Assembly: GCA_017852335.1 (NCBI GenBank)
Contig: JAFMLG010000002.1
Coordinates: forward strand, 38,849-89,848
Direction of reading: 5' to 3'
Source: Actinomycetota bacterium
Lineage (GTDB): Bacteria > Actinomycetota > Nitriliruptoria > Nitriliruptorales > Nitriliruptoraceae
DNA length: 51,000 nt
In this document: one piece after another, positions 1 through 8,354 of the stretch
Layout: every line of letters starts with the position of its first letter
Position numbering within the stretch: the first letter of the stretch is position 1
Position numbers and translations under genes: made by a program
The notes under the pieces: generated by a model
What the model was told of the DNA's origin: nothing
Databases searched by the model: none
Seen by the model: the letters and a program-made list of their open reading frames with translations, nothing else

Positions 1-10
1 CGTTCGTCAA
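1..10 (-). promoter_or_regulatory. Partial promoter/operator at the window edge
   Basis: The first bases read, on the minus strand, TTGACGAACG. The GACGAACG part is the beginning of the 13-base sequence found in the promoters at 7221-7249 and 10393-10422, and TTGACG could be a -35 box. The rest lies outside the window. If real, it would drive a gene to the left on the minus strand under the same regulator. Bases 11-92 hold no gene that I can see. Confidence 0.3.
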
Positions 11-92
11 ATACGGGAGAACTGGGCCTCTGGCTCACGGAACGGGGGCGCGGTCCGGGGCCGAACCGTGCGCCGCCACGACCCGTCAGGCC

Positions 93-1421
93 TCAGGACC
101 GCATCCGCGCGACCAGTCCCGTGTCGTACGTCCCGGCCGCGAACCCGGGGTCGTCCAGCACCTCGGCCAGGAACGGCAGGTTCGTGGTCACGCCCTCCAC
201 CTCGAACGCCGCGACGGCCGCCCGGGCGCGGTCCAGCGCCGCGGCCCGGTCCGCCCCGTGGACGACGAGCTTCGCCAGCATCGGGTCGTAGAACGGCGTG
301 ACCACGTCGCCGGACCGGACGCCGGCGTCGACCCGCACCCCCTCCCCCGTCGGCTCGAGCCACCGGGTCAGCGTGCCGGGGCGGGGCAGGAACTTCACGG
401 GGTCCTCGGCGTAGACGCGCAGCTCGATCGCATGCCCCTGCGGCAGCACGGCGTCCGGGTCGAAGCCGGGTGCCTCCCCGGCCGCGACCCGCAGCTGCTC
501 GGCGACGAGGTCCAGCCCCGTGACCATCTCGGTGACCGGGTGCTCGACCTGGATGCGGGCGTTGACCTCGAGGAACACGAACTCGTCACCCGACACGAGG
601 CACTCGAAGGTCCCGGCGTTCCGGTACCCGATGGCGGCGGCGCCGCCGGCGATCGCCGCGGTCATGCGCGCCCGCAGGTCGGGCGCGACACCCGGGGAGG
701 GGCTCTCCTCGACGACCTTCTGGTACCGCCGCTGGACCGAGCAGTCGCGCTCGCCGAGCACGACCACGCGGCCGTCCGCGAGGCCCAGGACCTGGACCTC
801 GACGTGCCGCGCGTCGGGGAGGTAGCGCTCGATGAGGATGCTGCCGTCCCCGAAGAACCGCTCGGCCTGGTCGCGGGTCGCGGTGAACGCGGCCGCCAGT
901 CCGTCGAGGTCCTCGACGATGCGCATGCCGATGCCGCCGCCACCGGCCGCCGCCTTCACGATGAGCGGCGCACCCGCCCGCGCGCCGATCGTCAGCGCCT
1001 CGGCCTCGTCGGCGGCCGGCCCCCCGGCGTTCACCGGGACGCCGGCAGCCGCCATGACGTCGCGCGCGGCCCGCTTGTCGCCGACCGCCTCGATCGTCGC
1101 CGGCTCGGGACCGACCCAGACCGCCCCCGTGGCGCCGACGGCACGGGCGAACCCGGCGTTCTCCGACAGGAACCCGTAGCCGGGGTGGACGGCCTCCGCG
1201 CCCGTGCGTCGCACGACGTCGATCAGGGCGGCCGCGTCGAGGTAGCTCTGCGCCGCCGGCGGCGGGCCGATGAGGTGCGCCTCGTCCGCGAGCTCGACGT
1301 GCAGCGCCCCGGCGTCGGCCTCGGAGTGGACGGCGATCGTCCGGATGCCGAGCTCCCGCGCGGTCCGGATGACGCGGCAGGCGATCTCACCGCGGTTGGC
1401 GACGAGCAGGGAGCGGAACAT
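93..1421 (-). CDS. accC: Biotin carboxylase subunit of an acyl-CoA carboxylase
   Basis: This 442-residue protein is the ATP-dependent biotin carboxylase half of an acyl-CoA carboxylase, which carboxylates the biotin carried on a BCCP domain. It begins with the biotin carboxylase N-domain (VANRGEIACRVIRT, residues 8-21). It then has the glycine-rich ATP-grasp loop KAAAGGGGIGM and the active-site stretch EVNARIQVEHPVTEMVTG, and ends with the C-domain. Start ATG 1421 has GGAGG five bases upstream. The length equals biotin carboxylase alone: there is no C-terminal biotin carrier (no MKM motif), unlike the roughly 650-residue alpha subunits of propionyl- or methylcrotonyl-CoA carboxylases. The carrier must be another gene, not in this window. 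It is the last gene of the minus-strand operon that starts at 7160, 59 bases after the carboxyltransferase, which is its probable partner. Substrate class is not decided by this subunit. Confidence 0.93.
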   Translation of the reverse strand: MFRSLLVANRGEIACRVIRTARELGIRTIAVHSEADAGALHVELADEAHLIGPPPAAQSYLDAAALIDVVRRTGAEAVHPGYGFLSENAGFARAVGATGAVWVGPEPATIEAVGDKRAARDVMAAAGVPVNAGGPAADEAEALTIGARAGAPLIVKAAAGGGGIGMRIVEDLDGLAAAFTATRDQAERFFGDGSILIERYLPDARHVEVQVLGLADGRVVVLGERDCSVQRRYQKVVEESPSPGVAPDLRARMTAAIAGGAAAIGYRNAGTFECLVSGDEFVFLEVNARIQVEHPVTEMVTGLDLVAEQLRVAAGEAPGFDPDAVLPQGHAIELRVYAEDPVKFLPRPGTLTRWLEPTGEGVRVDAGVRSGDVVTPFYDPMLAKLVVHGADRAAALDRARAAVAAFEVEGVTTNLPFLAEVLDDPGFAAGTYDTGLVARMRS

Positions 1422-1480
1422 CGGGACCTCCGGGCGCGCTGGCGACGACCGGGCGCCGGGCCCGGCCGCTCGGGGACGGG

Positions 1481-3031
1481 TCAGACGGGGTAGACGCCGT
1501 TTCGCCGCTCGTACGGCGGCATCGGACGCTGCGCGTACAGGGCGAACCGACGGGCCAGCTCACCGCGCAGCTCGTCGCCCTGGACGACGGCCTCGACGGC
1601 GTTGTCCGAGGCCACCTGGAGGATGTCGATGTCCTCCTCGTACTCGGCCTGCTTCTCCATCACGAAGCGACGGCGCTCGTCGAGGTCCTCCATCTCGTCG
1701 AGCTTCCGGGCGTAGATGGCGTTGATGGCCGCGGCCGGACCCATCAGGGCCGGGCGGGCGGTCGGGAGCGCCAGCTGGGCGTCCGGCCAGGTCGGCGCGC
1801 CCGACATCGCGAGGTACCCGCCGCCGTAGGACTTCCGGACCATGACCGAGATCCGCGGCACACGGGCCTCGCAGACGGCGTACAGCATCTTCGCGCCGTG
1901 GCGGATGATGCCCTGCCGCTCGACGGTCGACCCGATCATGAACCCCGAGATGTCCTGCAGGAACAGCAGGGGGACGCCGTACGCGTTGCAGAGCCAGACG
2001 AACCGGGCCGCCTTGTCCGAGGAGTCGGGGAACAGGACGCCGCCCTTGAACTTCGAGTTGTTCGCGACGACGCCGACGGCCCGCCCCTCGATGCGCGCGA
2101 ACCCGGTCACGAGCTCCTTCGCCCAGAGGGCCTTCATCTCGTACCACGAGCCCTCGTCGACGATCGCCTCGACCAGCTCGTGGACGTCGAACGCGAGGTT
2201 CTCGCGCTCGGGGACGATCTCGACCACCGGACGGTGCTCCGCCGGCTCGCGCGGGGCGGCCATCGGGACCGGCTCGTCCCACTTCGACGGGACGAAGGAC
2301 AGGTAGTCGCGCAGGGCCGCGATCGCCGCCGCCTCGTCCTGGACCAGCACGTCCCCGAGGCCCGAGACGGCGCAGTGCATGCGGGCGCCGCCCATCTCCT
2401 CGAGGCTGACCTTCTCGCCGGTCGCCATCTCGGCCAGCCGCGGCGAGCCGAGGTACGCGGTCGCCTGCCCCTCGACCATCACGATCAGGTCGCAGAGGGC
2501 CGGGATGTAGGCGCTGCCGGCCGGGGACGGGCCGAACATCGCGCAGAGCTGCGGGACGCGGCCGGAGATGCGGATCTGGTTGGCGAAGATGTTGCCCCAG
2601 GCGCGGCGTCCGACGTAGGACTCGAACTGCTCGGTGATGCGGGCACCGGCCGAGTCGACGAGGTAGACGATCGGCACGCCCATCTCGACGGCCTGCTCCT
2701 GCAGGCGCGTGATCTTCACGAAGGTCTTCTGACCCCAGGTCCCGGCCTTCACCGTGTAGTCGTTCGCGATGACGGCGACGGGCCGGCCGTGGACGCGGCC
2801 GAAGCAGGTCACGACGGCGTCCCCCGGCAGGCCCTCGGCGCTGCGGGCGAGCAGGCCGTCCTCGACCTCGACGTCGTCGTCGAAGAGGAGCGCGAGCCGC
2901 TCGCGCACCAGCATCTTCCCGGCGGCGTGCTGCTTCTCGCGGGCGGCCTCGGAGCCGCCGAGCGACGCGGCGGCGACGGCCTCCCGGATGCGCTCGCCCG
3001 GCGTCGCGGGGGCGGTCTCTGCTGCGGTCAT
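1481..3031 (-). CDS. Acyl-CoA carboxylase carboxyltransferase (beta) subunit
   Basis: This 516-residue protein transfers CO2 from carboxybiotin to an acyl-CoA. It has the two crotonase-like halves of the carboxyltransferase family. The N-half carries VYLVDSAGARI and GPSPAGSAYIPALCD. The C-half carries NNSKFKGGVLFPDSSDKAARF and GGGYLAMSG (glycine-rich oxyanion turns). Around the usual PCC/MCC specificity stretch it reads LQDISGFMIGS followed by RQGIIRHGAKMLY, a mixture of MCC-beta-like and PCC-beta-like features, so propionyl-, methylcrotonyl- or geranyl-CoA cannot be separated. The reading frame stays open to 3433, but ATG 3031 has AGGAG seven bases upstream and the family N-terminus follows it; the earlier part overlaps the mutase. 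It lies 31 bases after the mutase gene and 59 before the biotin carboxylase gene. Operon position suggests it makes the methylmalonyl-type substrate of the mutase, or runs it in reverse (inference). Confidence 0.92.
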   Translation of the reverse strand: MTAAETAPATPGERIREAVAAASLGGSEAAREKQHAAGKMLVRERLALLFDDDVEVEDGLLARSAEGLPGDAVVTCFGRVHGRPVAVIANDYTVKAGTWGQKTFVKITRLQEQAVEMGVPIVYLVDSAGARITEQFESYVGRRAWGNIFANQIRISGRVPQLCAMFGPSPAGSAYIPALCDLIVMVEGQATAYLGSPRLAEMATGEKVSLEEMGGARMHCAVSGLGDVLVQDEAAAIAALRDYLSFVPSKWDEPVPMAAPREPAEHRPVVEIVPERENLAFDVHELVEAIVDEGSWYEMKALWAKELVTGFARIEGRAVGVVANNSKFKGGVLFPDSSDKAARFVWLCNAYGVPLLFLQDISGFMIGSTVERQGIIRHGAKMLYAVCEARVPRISVMVRKSYGGGYLAMSGAPTWPDAQLALPTARPALMGPAAAINAIYARKLDEMEDLDERRRFVMEKQAEYEEDIDILQVASDNAVEAVVQGDELRGELARRFALYAQRPMPPYERRNGVYPV

Positions 3032-3062
3032 GGGTGCTCCTGTCGTGCGCACGGGTCGGGGG

Positions 3063-4652
3063 TCAGGCGCGGTCCGCGCCGTACCGCCCCACGACCTCGG
3101 AGAGGGCGTCGGTGATCTCGCCGACGGTGGCCAGGGCCTCGACGGCCTCGATGGTGGCCGGGACGATGCTGCGGCCGGCGCGCGCGTCCTCGCGCAGGCG
3201 GTCGAGCGCGGCGGCGTGGGCGGCGGCGTCGCGGCGGGCGCGCAGGTCCGCGACCGCGTCGCGCTGGCGCTGCTCGGCGGCCGGATCGGCCCGGAAGACG
3301 CGGAGGTCCTCGTCGCCCGGGTCGTCGACGCCGATGACCCGGCGCCGTCCGGTGTCGACGTCCCGCTGCTGCCGGTACGCGCCCTCCTCGATCCGGGCGT
3401 GGAACCAGCCCTGCTCGATGCAGGCCAGCGCACCGCCCTGGGCCTCGATCTCGGCCAGCGTGGCCTCGATGCGGCGCTCGAGCTCGTCGGTGAGGTGCTC
3501 GACGTACCAGCTGCCGCCCAGGGGGTCCGCGACCGCGGTGAGGCTGGTCTCGTGCAGCAGGATCTGCTGCGTGTGCAGCGCCGTGAGCGCCGCGTCCTCG
3601 GTCGGGACGCCGAGCGCCTCGTCGTACGCCGAGACGTGCAGCGTCTGCGCCCCGCCGAGGACGGCCGAGAGGGCCTCGAGGGTCGTCCGGGCCACGTTGT
3701 TCAGCGGCCGCTGCGCCGTCAGGCGCGACCCGGCGGTGAAGGCGAAGATGCGCAGCGCCCGGCTCTCGGGCCGCTGCGCACCGAGCCGCTCGGACATGAT
3801 GCGGTCCCAGACGCGCCGGGCGGCCCGGAACTTCGCCACCTCCTCCAGCAGGTCCATGTTCGCCGAGAGGAAGGTGAACAGCGACGGCGCGAACCGGTCG
3901 ACGTCGAGACCACGGGCCATCGCCGCCTCGCAGTAGGCGATGCCGTTCGCGAAGCTGAACGCGATCTCCTCGACGGGATCGGACCCCGCCTCGCGGATGT
4001 GGTAGCCGCTGATGGTGACCGGGGTCCAGGCCGGCAGGTGCTCGGCGCAGTGCTCGATGACGTCGGCGACGATGCGGAGCCCCGCCGCCGGCTCGTGGAT
4101 GTAGGTCCCCCGGGCGAAGTACTCCTTCAGGACGTCGTTCTGGATCAGGATGCGGATGCCGCCGGGGTCGATGCCACGGCGGCGGCAGACCGCGACCACC
4201 AGCGCCAGCCAGATGTGCCCGATGGCGTTCGCGGTGGTGCGGATCTGGCGGACCTCGCCGAGGTCGATGCCCTCGAACAGCCGCTCCATGTCCTCGAGGC
4301 TGTCGATGGCGACGCCGACCTTCCCGACCTCGCCGAGCGCCAGCGGGTGGTCCGAGTCCAGCCCCATCTGGGTCGGGAGGTCCAGCGCCACGCTGAACCC
4401 GGTCACGCCGGCGGCGATCAGCTGCCGGAAGCGCTGGTTGGTCTCCTCGGCGGTGCCGAACCCGCCGTACTGCCCCATGATCCAGGGGGCGGTCCGGTAC
4501 CCGTCGGGCGTGATGCCCCGGGTGAACGGCGGGGCGCCGGGCTCGCCGACCCGCGCCGCGGCGTCGGGCGCGACGTCCTCCGGGCCGTACGCGGCCCTGA
4601 CGGGGATGTCACCCCCCGCCGTGGTCCACCCGTCGTCCGCCCCCGTCGCCAT
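3063..4652 (-). CDS. Acyl-CoA mutase large (catalytic) subunit, methylmalonyl-CoA mutase type
   Basis: This 529-residue protein is the TIM-barrel part of a B12-dependent acyl-CoA mutase, which interconverts methylmalonyl-CoA and succinyl-CoA or a relative. Family landmarks are GQYGGFGTAEETNQRF (60-75), the barrel motif ALDLPTQMGLDSDHPLA, IQNDVLKEYFARGTYI (170-185) and SGYHIREAG with the conserved His218. Tyr62 and Arg181 align with Tyr89 and Arg207 of the Propionibacterium enzyme, which favour a dicarboxylic substrate; isobutyryl- and hydroxyisobutyryl-CoA mutases have Phe/Gln or Ile/Gln there. There is no C-terminal cobalamin-binding DxHxxG domain, so a separate small subunit (about 135 residues) is required and is not in the window. 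Residue Gly60 stands where many family members have Arg (RQY). The operon neighbours, 14 bases from the thiolase and 31 from the carboxyltransferase, fit a propionate or branched-acyl pathway. No strong ribosome binding site is seen at ATG 4652. Confidence 0.88.
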   Translation of the reverse strand: MATGADDGWTTAGGDIPVRAAYGPEDVAPDAAARVGEPGAPPFTRGITPDGYRTAPWIMGQYGGFGTAEETNQRFRQLIAAGVTGFSVALDLPTQMGLDSDHPLALGEVGKVGVAIDSLEDMERLFEGIDLGEVRQIRTTANAIGHIWLALVVAVCRRRGIDPGGIRILIQNDVLKEYFARGTYIHEPAAGLRIVADVIEHCAEHLPAWTPVTISGYHIREAGSDPVEEIAFSFANGIAYCEAAMARGLDVDRFAPSLFTFLSANMDLLEEVAKFRAARRVWDRIMSERLGAQRPESRALRIFAFTAGSRLTAQRPLNNVARTTLEALSAVLGGAQTLHVSAYDEALGVPTEDAALTALHTQQILLHETSLTAVADPLGGSWYVEHLTDELERRIEATLAEIEAQGGALACIEQGWFHARIEEGAYRQQRDVDTGRRRVIGVDDPGDEDLRVFRADPAAEQRQRDAVADLRARRDAAAHAAALDRLREDARAGRSIVPATIEAVEALATVGEITDALSEVVGRYGADRA

Positions 4653-4666
4653 CGCCGTGACCGTCG

Positions 4667-5881
4667 TCAGCCGTCGACGCGGACGACGGTCGCCTCGGCC
4701 TCGCCGAGCCCACCGCAGAGCGTGGCCAGACCGAAGTAGGGCCGCGTGTCACCGGCCTCGGCGCGGCGGCGCCGCAGCTCGTTGATCAGGGTCAGCACCA
4801 GCCGCGCACCGGTCGCCCCGGTCGGGTGCCCCAGCGCGATCGCGCCGCCGTTGACGTTCGTCCGGGCGCGCAGCTCCTCGGCCCGGTCGCGGTCACCGTC
4901 GGCCATCCGCAGGGTGGTGACCAGCGGGACGGCCGCGAACGCCTCGTTGATCTCGATGAGGTCGATGTCGTCGTAGGTCAGGCCGGCCTTCTCGAGCGCC
5001 AGCCGGGCCGACTCGGCGGGGATCGACGCGATGCGGTCCGGGTGACCCGAGGCCATCGCCGAGCCGACGATCGTCGCGAGGGGTGCGGTGCCGCGGCGGC
5101 GCGCCTCCTCGACGTCCATCAGCACCAGGGCGGAGGCGCCGGTGCTCAGACCCGGCGCGTTGCCGGCGGTCACCGTCGGGCTGCCGTAGATGAGCGGCAG
5201 GCGGGCCAGCTTCTCGAGCGTCGTGCCCGGGCGCGGCGACTCGTCGGCCTCGAGGACGACCGGGTCGCCCTTGCGCTGCGGGACGGAGACCGGGAGCAGC
5301 TCCTCCGTGAACCGACCGGCCTCGTGCGCGGCGGCCCACCGCTCGTGGCTCCGGACGGCCCAGGCGTCCTGCTCCTCGCGGGTGACACCGAACTCGACCG
5401 CCTCCTCGCCGGCCTGGACGGCGCGGGGCTTCCCGGTCATCGGGCAGGCGATGACCAGCTGGTCCTTCAGGGTGACGTCGCCGAGACGGGCGCCCCACCG
5501 CTCCTGCGTCAGGAAGTACGGGACGCGGCTCATGTTCTCGGTGCCGCCGGCCAGCGCGACGCCGACGTCGCCGGTCCGGATCGCGCGCGCCGAGAGGTTC
5601 ACGGCCGCCATCGACGAGCAGCAGGCGCGGTCGACGGTGTACGCCACCCGCTCGGGCGGGATCCCGGCCTCGATCAGCACCTGACGGGCGATGGAGCGGT
5701 CCGCACCGGGGAGGTTGACGCCGACGGCGACCTCCTCGACGTCCTCCGGCGCCACGCCGGCCCGACGCACGGCCTCGGCGAAGACGGGACCGCCCAGCTC
5801 GGGGAGCGAGAGGTCGCGGAGGGTGCCCCCGAACGACCCGAACGGCGTCCGGACCGAGCTGACGACGGCGACCTCGTTCAT
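4667..5881 (-). CDS. Thiolase (acetyl-CoA acyltransferase)
   Basis: This 404-residue thiolase either cleaves 3-ketoacyl-CoA with CoA or condenses two acyl-CoAs. The acyl-accepting cysteine lies in [18 protein letters not shown]. The active-site NEAF motif, the histidine in [18 protein letters not shown], and the second cysteine in [11 protein letters not shown] are all present. The last motif is CGGLG rather than the common CGGGMG. The length matches the degradative/biosynthetic thiolase family (about 390-410). The frame is open upstream to 6028, but ATG 5881 is preceded by GGAGG at seven bases and gives the normal N-terminus [15 protein letters not shown]. It is second in the operon, 64 bases after the CoA-transferase and 14 before the mutase, and would supply the thiolytic step of acyl-CoA breakdown. 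Chain-length specificity cannot be read from the sequence. Confidence 0.93.
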   Translation of the reverse strand: MNEVAVVSSVRTPFGSFGGTLRDLSLPELGGPVFAEAVRRAGVAPEDVEEVAVGVNLPGADRSIARQVLIEAGIPPERVAYTVDRACCSSMAAVNLSARAIRTGDVGVALAGGTENMSRVPYFLTQERWGARLGDVTLKDQLVIACPMTGKPRAVQAGEEAVEFGVTREEQDAWAVRSHERWAAAHEAGRFTEELLPVSVPQRKGDPVVLEADESPRPGTTLEKLARLPLIYGSPTVTAGNAPGLSTGASALVLMDVEEARRRGTAPLATIVGSAMASGHPDRIASIPAESARLALEKAGLTYDDIDLIEINEAFAAVPLVTTLRMADGDRDRAEELRARTNVNGGAIALGHPTGATGARLVLTLINELRRRRAEAGDTRPYFGLATLCGGLGEAEATVVRVDG

Positions 5882-5945
5882 CCTGCTGCCTCCCTCGCGG
5901 CCCCCTCCGGGTCCGCGCCTGCGGTGGTCGGGGGACGCCGGCGCC

Positions 5946-7160
5946 TCAGACGACGCCGGCCTCCCGGAGCGCCCCGATCTGCTCGGGGCTGCGGCCGAGC
6001 CCCGCCAGCACCTCGTCGGTGTGCTCACCGAGGAGCGGCGCGGGCCGCGCGATCGGCTCGGTGCTGGCGGACATCTTGACGGGCGGACCGACCAGCCGGA
6101 CCTGCCCGAGGACCGGGTCCGGGACGTCGATCATCAGCTGGCGGGCCTCGACGTGGGGGCAGGCCGCGATGTCCTCGGCGGTCTGGACCGGCCCGACGGG
6201 CAGCCCGGCGGCGAGCAGCGCCTCGGTCGCCTCGGCGCGGGTCCGGCCGGCGAACCAGGCCCGGATGGCGTCGCCGAGCGGCCCGTCCATGCCGCGCGCG
6301 CGCTCGGGACCGGACCGCGCGCCCTCGGCCCCGGCGAGGTCCGGCCGCTCGATGGCGGTGCAGAACTTCGCCCAGTCCTTCTCGGTCGCGACGATCAGCG
6401 CCACCCAGCCGTCCGAGCACTCGAACGGACCCCACGGCGCCATGTACAGCTCCCGGCCGCGCTCGAGGACGTCCCCGGCCAGCGAGTGTGCGCTGACGGA
6501 GCGCTCGGCCAGCGCGACGATGGTGTCGTACATCGAGACGTCGACGTACTGACCGAGGCCGGTCCGCTCGCGCTGCAGCAGCGCCAGCGCGATCGCGTGC
6601 GCCGCGTTCATCCCGCTGACGATGTCGCCGAGGGCGACACCCAGCCACGTCGGCGGACCGCCCTGCTGGCCGCAGGTGTGCATCAGCCCGCCCATCGCCT
6701 GAGCGACGATGTCGTAGGAGGGCCGACCGCTGTACGGGCCGGTGAACCCCTCCATCGACCCGAAGCCCGAGATGCTGGCCATGATCAGGCCGGGGTGGTC
6801 GCGCGAGAGCTCGGCGTACCCGAGACCCATCTCGTCGAGGAGCCCCGGCCGGAAGTTCTCGACGACGACGTCCGAGGCCAGCGCCAGCTCGCGGAACACC
6901 TCACGGCCGCGCTCGTCCTTCAGGTCGAGCGTGATGCTGCGCTTGTTGCGGTTGAACCGGAGGAAGTAGCCGCTGCGCTCGGTGCCGTCGGGGCCGGCCA
7001 CCTTCGGCGCACCGCCGCGGGCGGTGTCACCGGAGCCCGGACGCTCGACCTTGATGACGTCGGCGCCCTGGTCGGCCAGCATCATGGTGCAGTAGGGGCC
7101 GGCGACCTGGATCTCGAAGCTCAGCACCTTGACGCCGTCGAGCGGCTTGGGTCCGGTCAT
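5946..7160 (-). CDS. Family III CoA-transferase (CaiB/BaiF type)
   Basis: This 404-residue protein moves CoA between carboxylic acids and would activate the substrate of this catabolic cluster. Its N-terminus has the family motifs LDGVKVLSFEIQVAGPYCTM and ADQGADVIKVERPGSGD. NRNKRSITLDLKDERGREVF and VVENFRPGLLDEMGLGY follow. GRPSYDIVAQAMGGLM contains the aspartate expected to carry the CoA thioester intermediate. A late LLGEHTDEVLAGLG closes the family pattern. Start ATG 7160 has AGGAG seven bases upstream. It is the first gene of a five-gene minus-strand operon (CoA-transferase, thiolase, mutase, carboxyltransferase, biotin carboxylase) driven by the promoter at 7221-7249. The acid donor and acceptor are unknown; the family includes formyl-, succinyl-, carnitine- and racemase-type members. 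Confidence 0.92.
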   Translation of the reverse strand: MTGPKPLDGVKVLSFEIQVAGPYCTMMLADQGADVIKVERPGSGDTARGGAPKVAGPDGTERSGYFLRFNRNKRSITLDLKDERGREVFRELALASDVVVENFRPGLLDEMGLGYAELSRDHPGLIMASISGFGSMEGFTGPYSGRPSYDIVAQAMGGLMHTCGQQGGPPTWLGVALGDIVSGMNAAHAIALALLQRERTGLGQYVDVSMYDTIVALAERSVSAHSLAGDVLERGRELYMAPWGPFECSDGWVALIVATEKDWAKFCTAIERPDLAGAEGARSGPERARGMDGPLGDAIRAWFAGRTRAEATEALLAAGLPVGPVQTAEDIAACPHVEARQLMIDVPDPVLGQVRLVGPPVKMSASTEPIARPAPLLGEHTDEVLAGLGRSPEQIGALREAGVV

Positions 7161-7220
7161 CGTGGCGCTCCTGGGACGTCCCGACGGACGGGCCCCCTGC
7201 CCGACCTCACGACCCCATCG

Positions 7221-7249
7221 ACGCTAGCGAGCGTTCGTTCGTCATGCAA
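7221..7249 (-). promoter_or_regulatory. Promoter with operator-like 13-mer in the spacer (site 1)
   Basis: On the minus strand a -35 box TTGCAT (7249-7244) and a -10 box TAGCGT (7226-7221) are 17 bases apart. The spacer contains GACGAACGAACGC (7243-7231), identical to a 13-mer in the promoter at 10393-10422. It lies between the end of the atuA C-domain gene and the CoA-transferase gene, about 60 bases before ATG 7160. A repressor bound here would sit on the core promoter. The nearby TetR-family gene (10399-11031) is the obvious candidate (inference). Confidence 0.6.
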
Positions 7250-7568
7250 CGCCGGCGGCGTCCCCGTCCTCGAGCGGCATCCGCAGCAGCGCGGTGCTCA
7301 TGGCCTTCCCCGTCTGGTCGAACCGGACGGTCGAGGTCGCGCCGCCGCCGAGGGCGCGCTCGCAGACGACGTTGTACGAGTGGATGTTCGGCATGGGGTG
7401 CACGTGCACCGCGCCCCGGACCCAGTCGCCGAAGTGCGCGCGGATGCGCTCGGGCGTCAGCGCCCGACCGATCCGCTCGTAGTCCTCGGGCCGCTTCGCG
7501 ATGATCCCGATGTTCGACACGTCACCCTTGTCGCCCGAGCGCGCGTACGCCACGTCCACGAGCCTCAT
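7242..7568 (-). CDS. AtuA C-terminal-like small protein
   Basis: This 108-residue protein starts MRLVDVAYARSGDKGDVSNI, the signature of the domain found at the C-terminus of AtuA/DUF1446 proteins from acyclic terpene utilisation clusters. Here it is an independent gene. A later MPNIHSYNVVCERALGGG is also typical. Its biochemical role is unknown; it probably forms a complex with the N-terminal AtuA protein at 8355-9710. Start ATG 7568 overlaps the stop of the enoyl-CoA hydratase gene by four bases (ATGA), and GGAGG lies upstream, so it is translationally coupled. Its stop codon touches the operator of the next operon. It is the last gene of the maoC-atuA-ech-atuA(C) operon. Confidence 0.8.
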   Translation of the reverse strand: MRLVDVAYARSGDKGDVSNIGIIAKRPEDYERIGRALTPERIRAHFGDWVRGAVHVHPMPNIHSYNVVCERALGGGATSTVRFDQTGKAMSTALLRMPLEDGDAAGVA

Positions 7569-8353
7569 GCCGTCCCCTCCGTGCCGGTCCAGTCCGGTCG
7601 TCGCTTGGCGAGGAAGGCGTCGATCCCCTCCCGCAGGTCGTCGGTGTGCAGGAACGCGCCGCGCATCGCCCGGCCGAGCCGGACGCCGGCGTCGTGGGGC
7701 AGCTCGGCGACGTCGGCGAGCAGCCGCTTCCCCATCGCGACCGCCGTCGGAGGTGACGCGGCCAGGGCCGCGGCCGCCTCGGCCGCGGCGGCCGGCAGGT
7801 CCTCGTCGTCGACGACCCGGTGCACCAGACCCAGCCGCTGCGCCTCCTCGGCGTCCACGATGCGGCCCGTCAGGGCGAGCTCCTGCGCGGCGCGGAACCC
7901 GACCGCCCGGACGAGCGTCGGGAGCACGACGATCGGGAACAGCCCGAGCCGCACCTCGGTCACCCCGAGGGTCGCGCCGCGCGCGGCGATCGCGAGGTCG
8001 CAGGCCAGCACGAGCCCGCAGGCGCCGGCCAGGGCCGGGCCGTTCACCGCGGCCACGACCGGCGTCCCCAACCGCGGGGGCTCCCGCATCAGCCGCTCCC
8101 AGACGGTCCCCGTGTCCCAGTCGTCGGTCGCGGAGGCCTCGTCGACCTCGGCACGGAAACGGCGCAGGTCGCCCCCGGCCGAGAACGCCGACCCGGCCCC
8201 GGTGATGACGACGCAGCCGATCGCGGGATCGCGGTCGGCCGCGTGGAGGGCGTCGAGCAGCTCGCCGACCGCCGCGTAGTCGAGCGCGTTCCGACGATCC
8301 GGGTCGTCGAGGACCAGGGTCAGGACGCGTCCGTCGCGGCGGTGGGTCAGCAC
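7565..8353 (-). CDS. Enoyl-CoA hydratase/isomerase family protein
   Basis: This 262-residue crotonase-fold protein acts on acyl-CoA thioesters. The oxyanion-hole regions are SAGGDLRRF and NGPALAGACGLVLACDLAIA, and the second catalytic region is GVTEVRLGLFP. Compared with classic enoyl-CoA hydratase, the second glutamate is present (TEVRLG) but the first (normally in GGCEL) is replaced by Gly in GACGL. That fits an isomerase or another crotonase reaction as well as a hydratase. Start is GTG 8353, one base after the stop of the AtuA gene, with GAGG upstream. Its 3' end overlaps the next gene by four bases. The position between the two AtuA parts points to a shared pathway; the true substrate is unknown. 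Confidence 0.88.
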   Translation of the reverse strand: MLTHRRDGRVLTLVLDDPDRRNALDYAAVGELLDALHAADRDPAIGCVVITGAGSAFSAGGDLRRFRAEVDEASATDDWDTGTVWERLMREPPRLGTPVVAAVNGPALAGACGLVLACDLAIAARGATLGVTEVRLGLFPIVVLPTLVRAVGFRAAQELALTGRIVDAEEAQRLGLVHRVVDDEDLPAAAAEAAAALAASPPTAVAMGKRLLADVAELPHDAGVRLGRAMRGAFLHTDDLREGIDAFLAKRRPDWTGTEGTA

Positions 8354-8354
8354 G

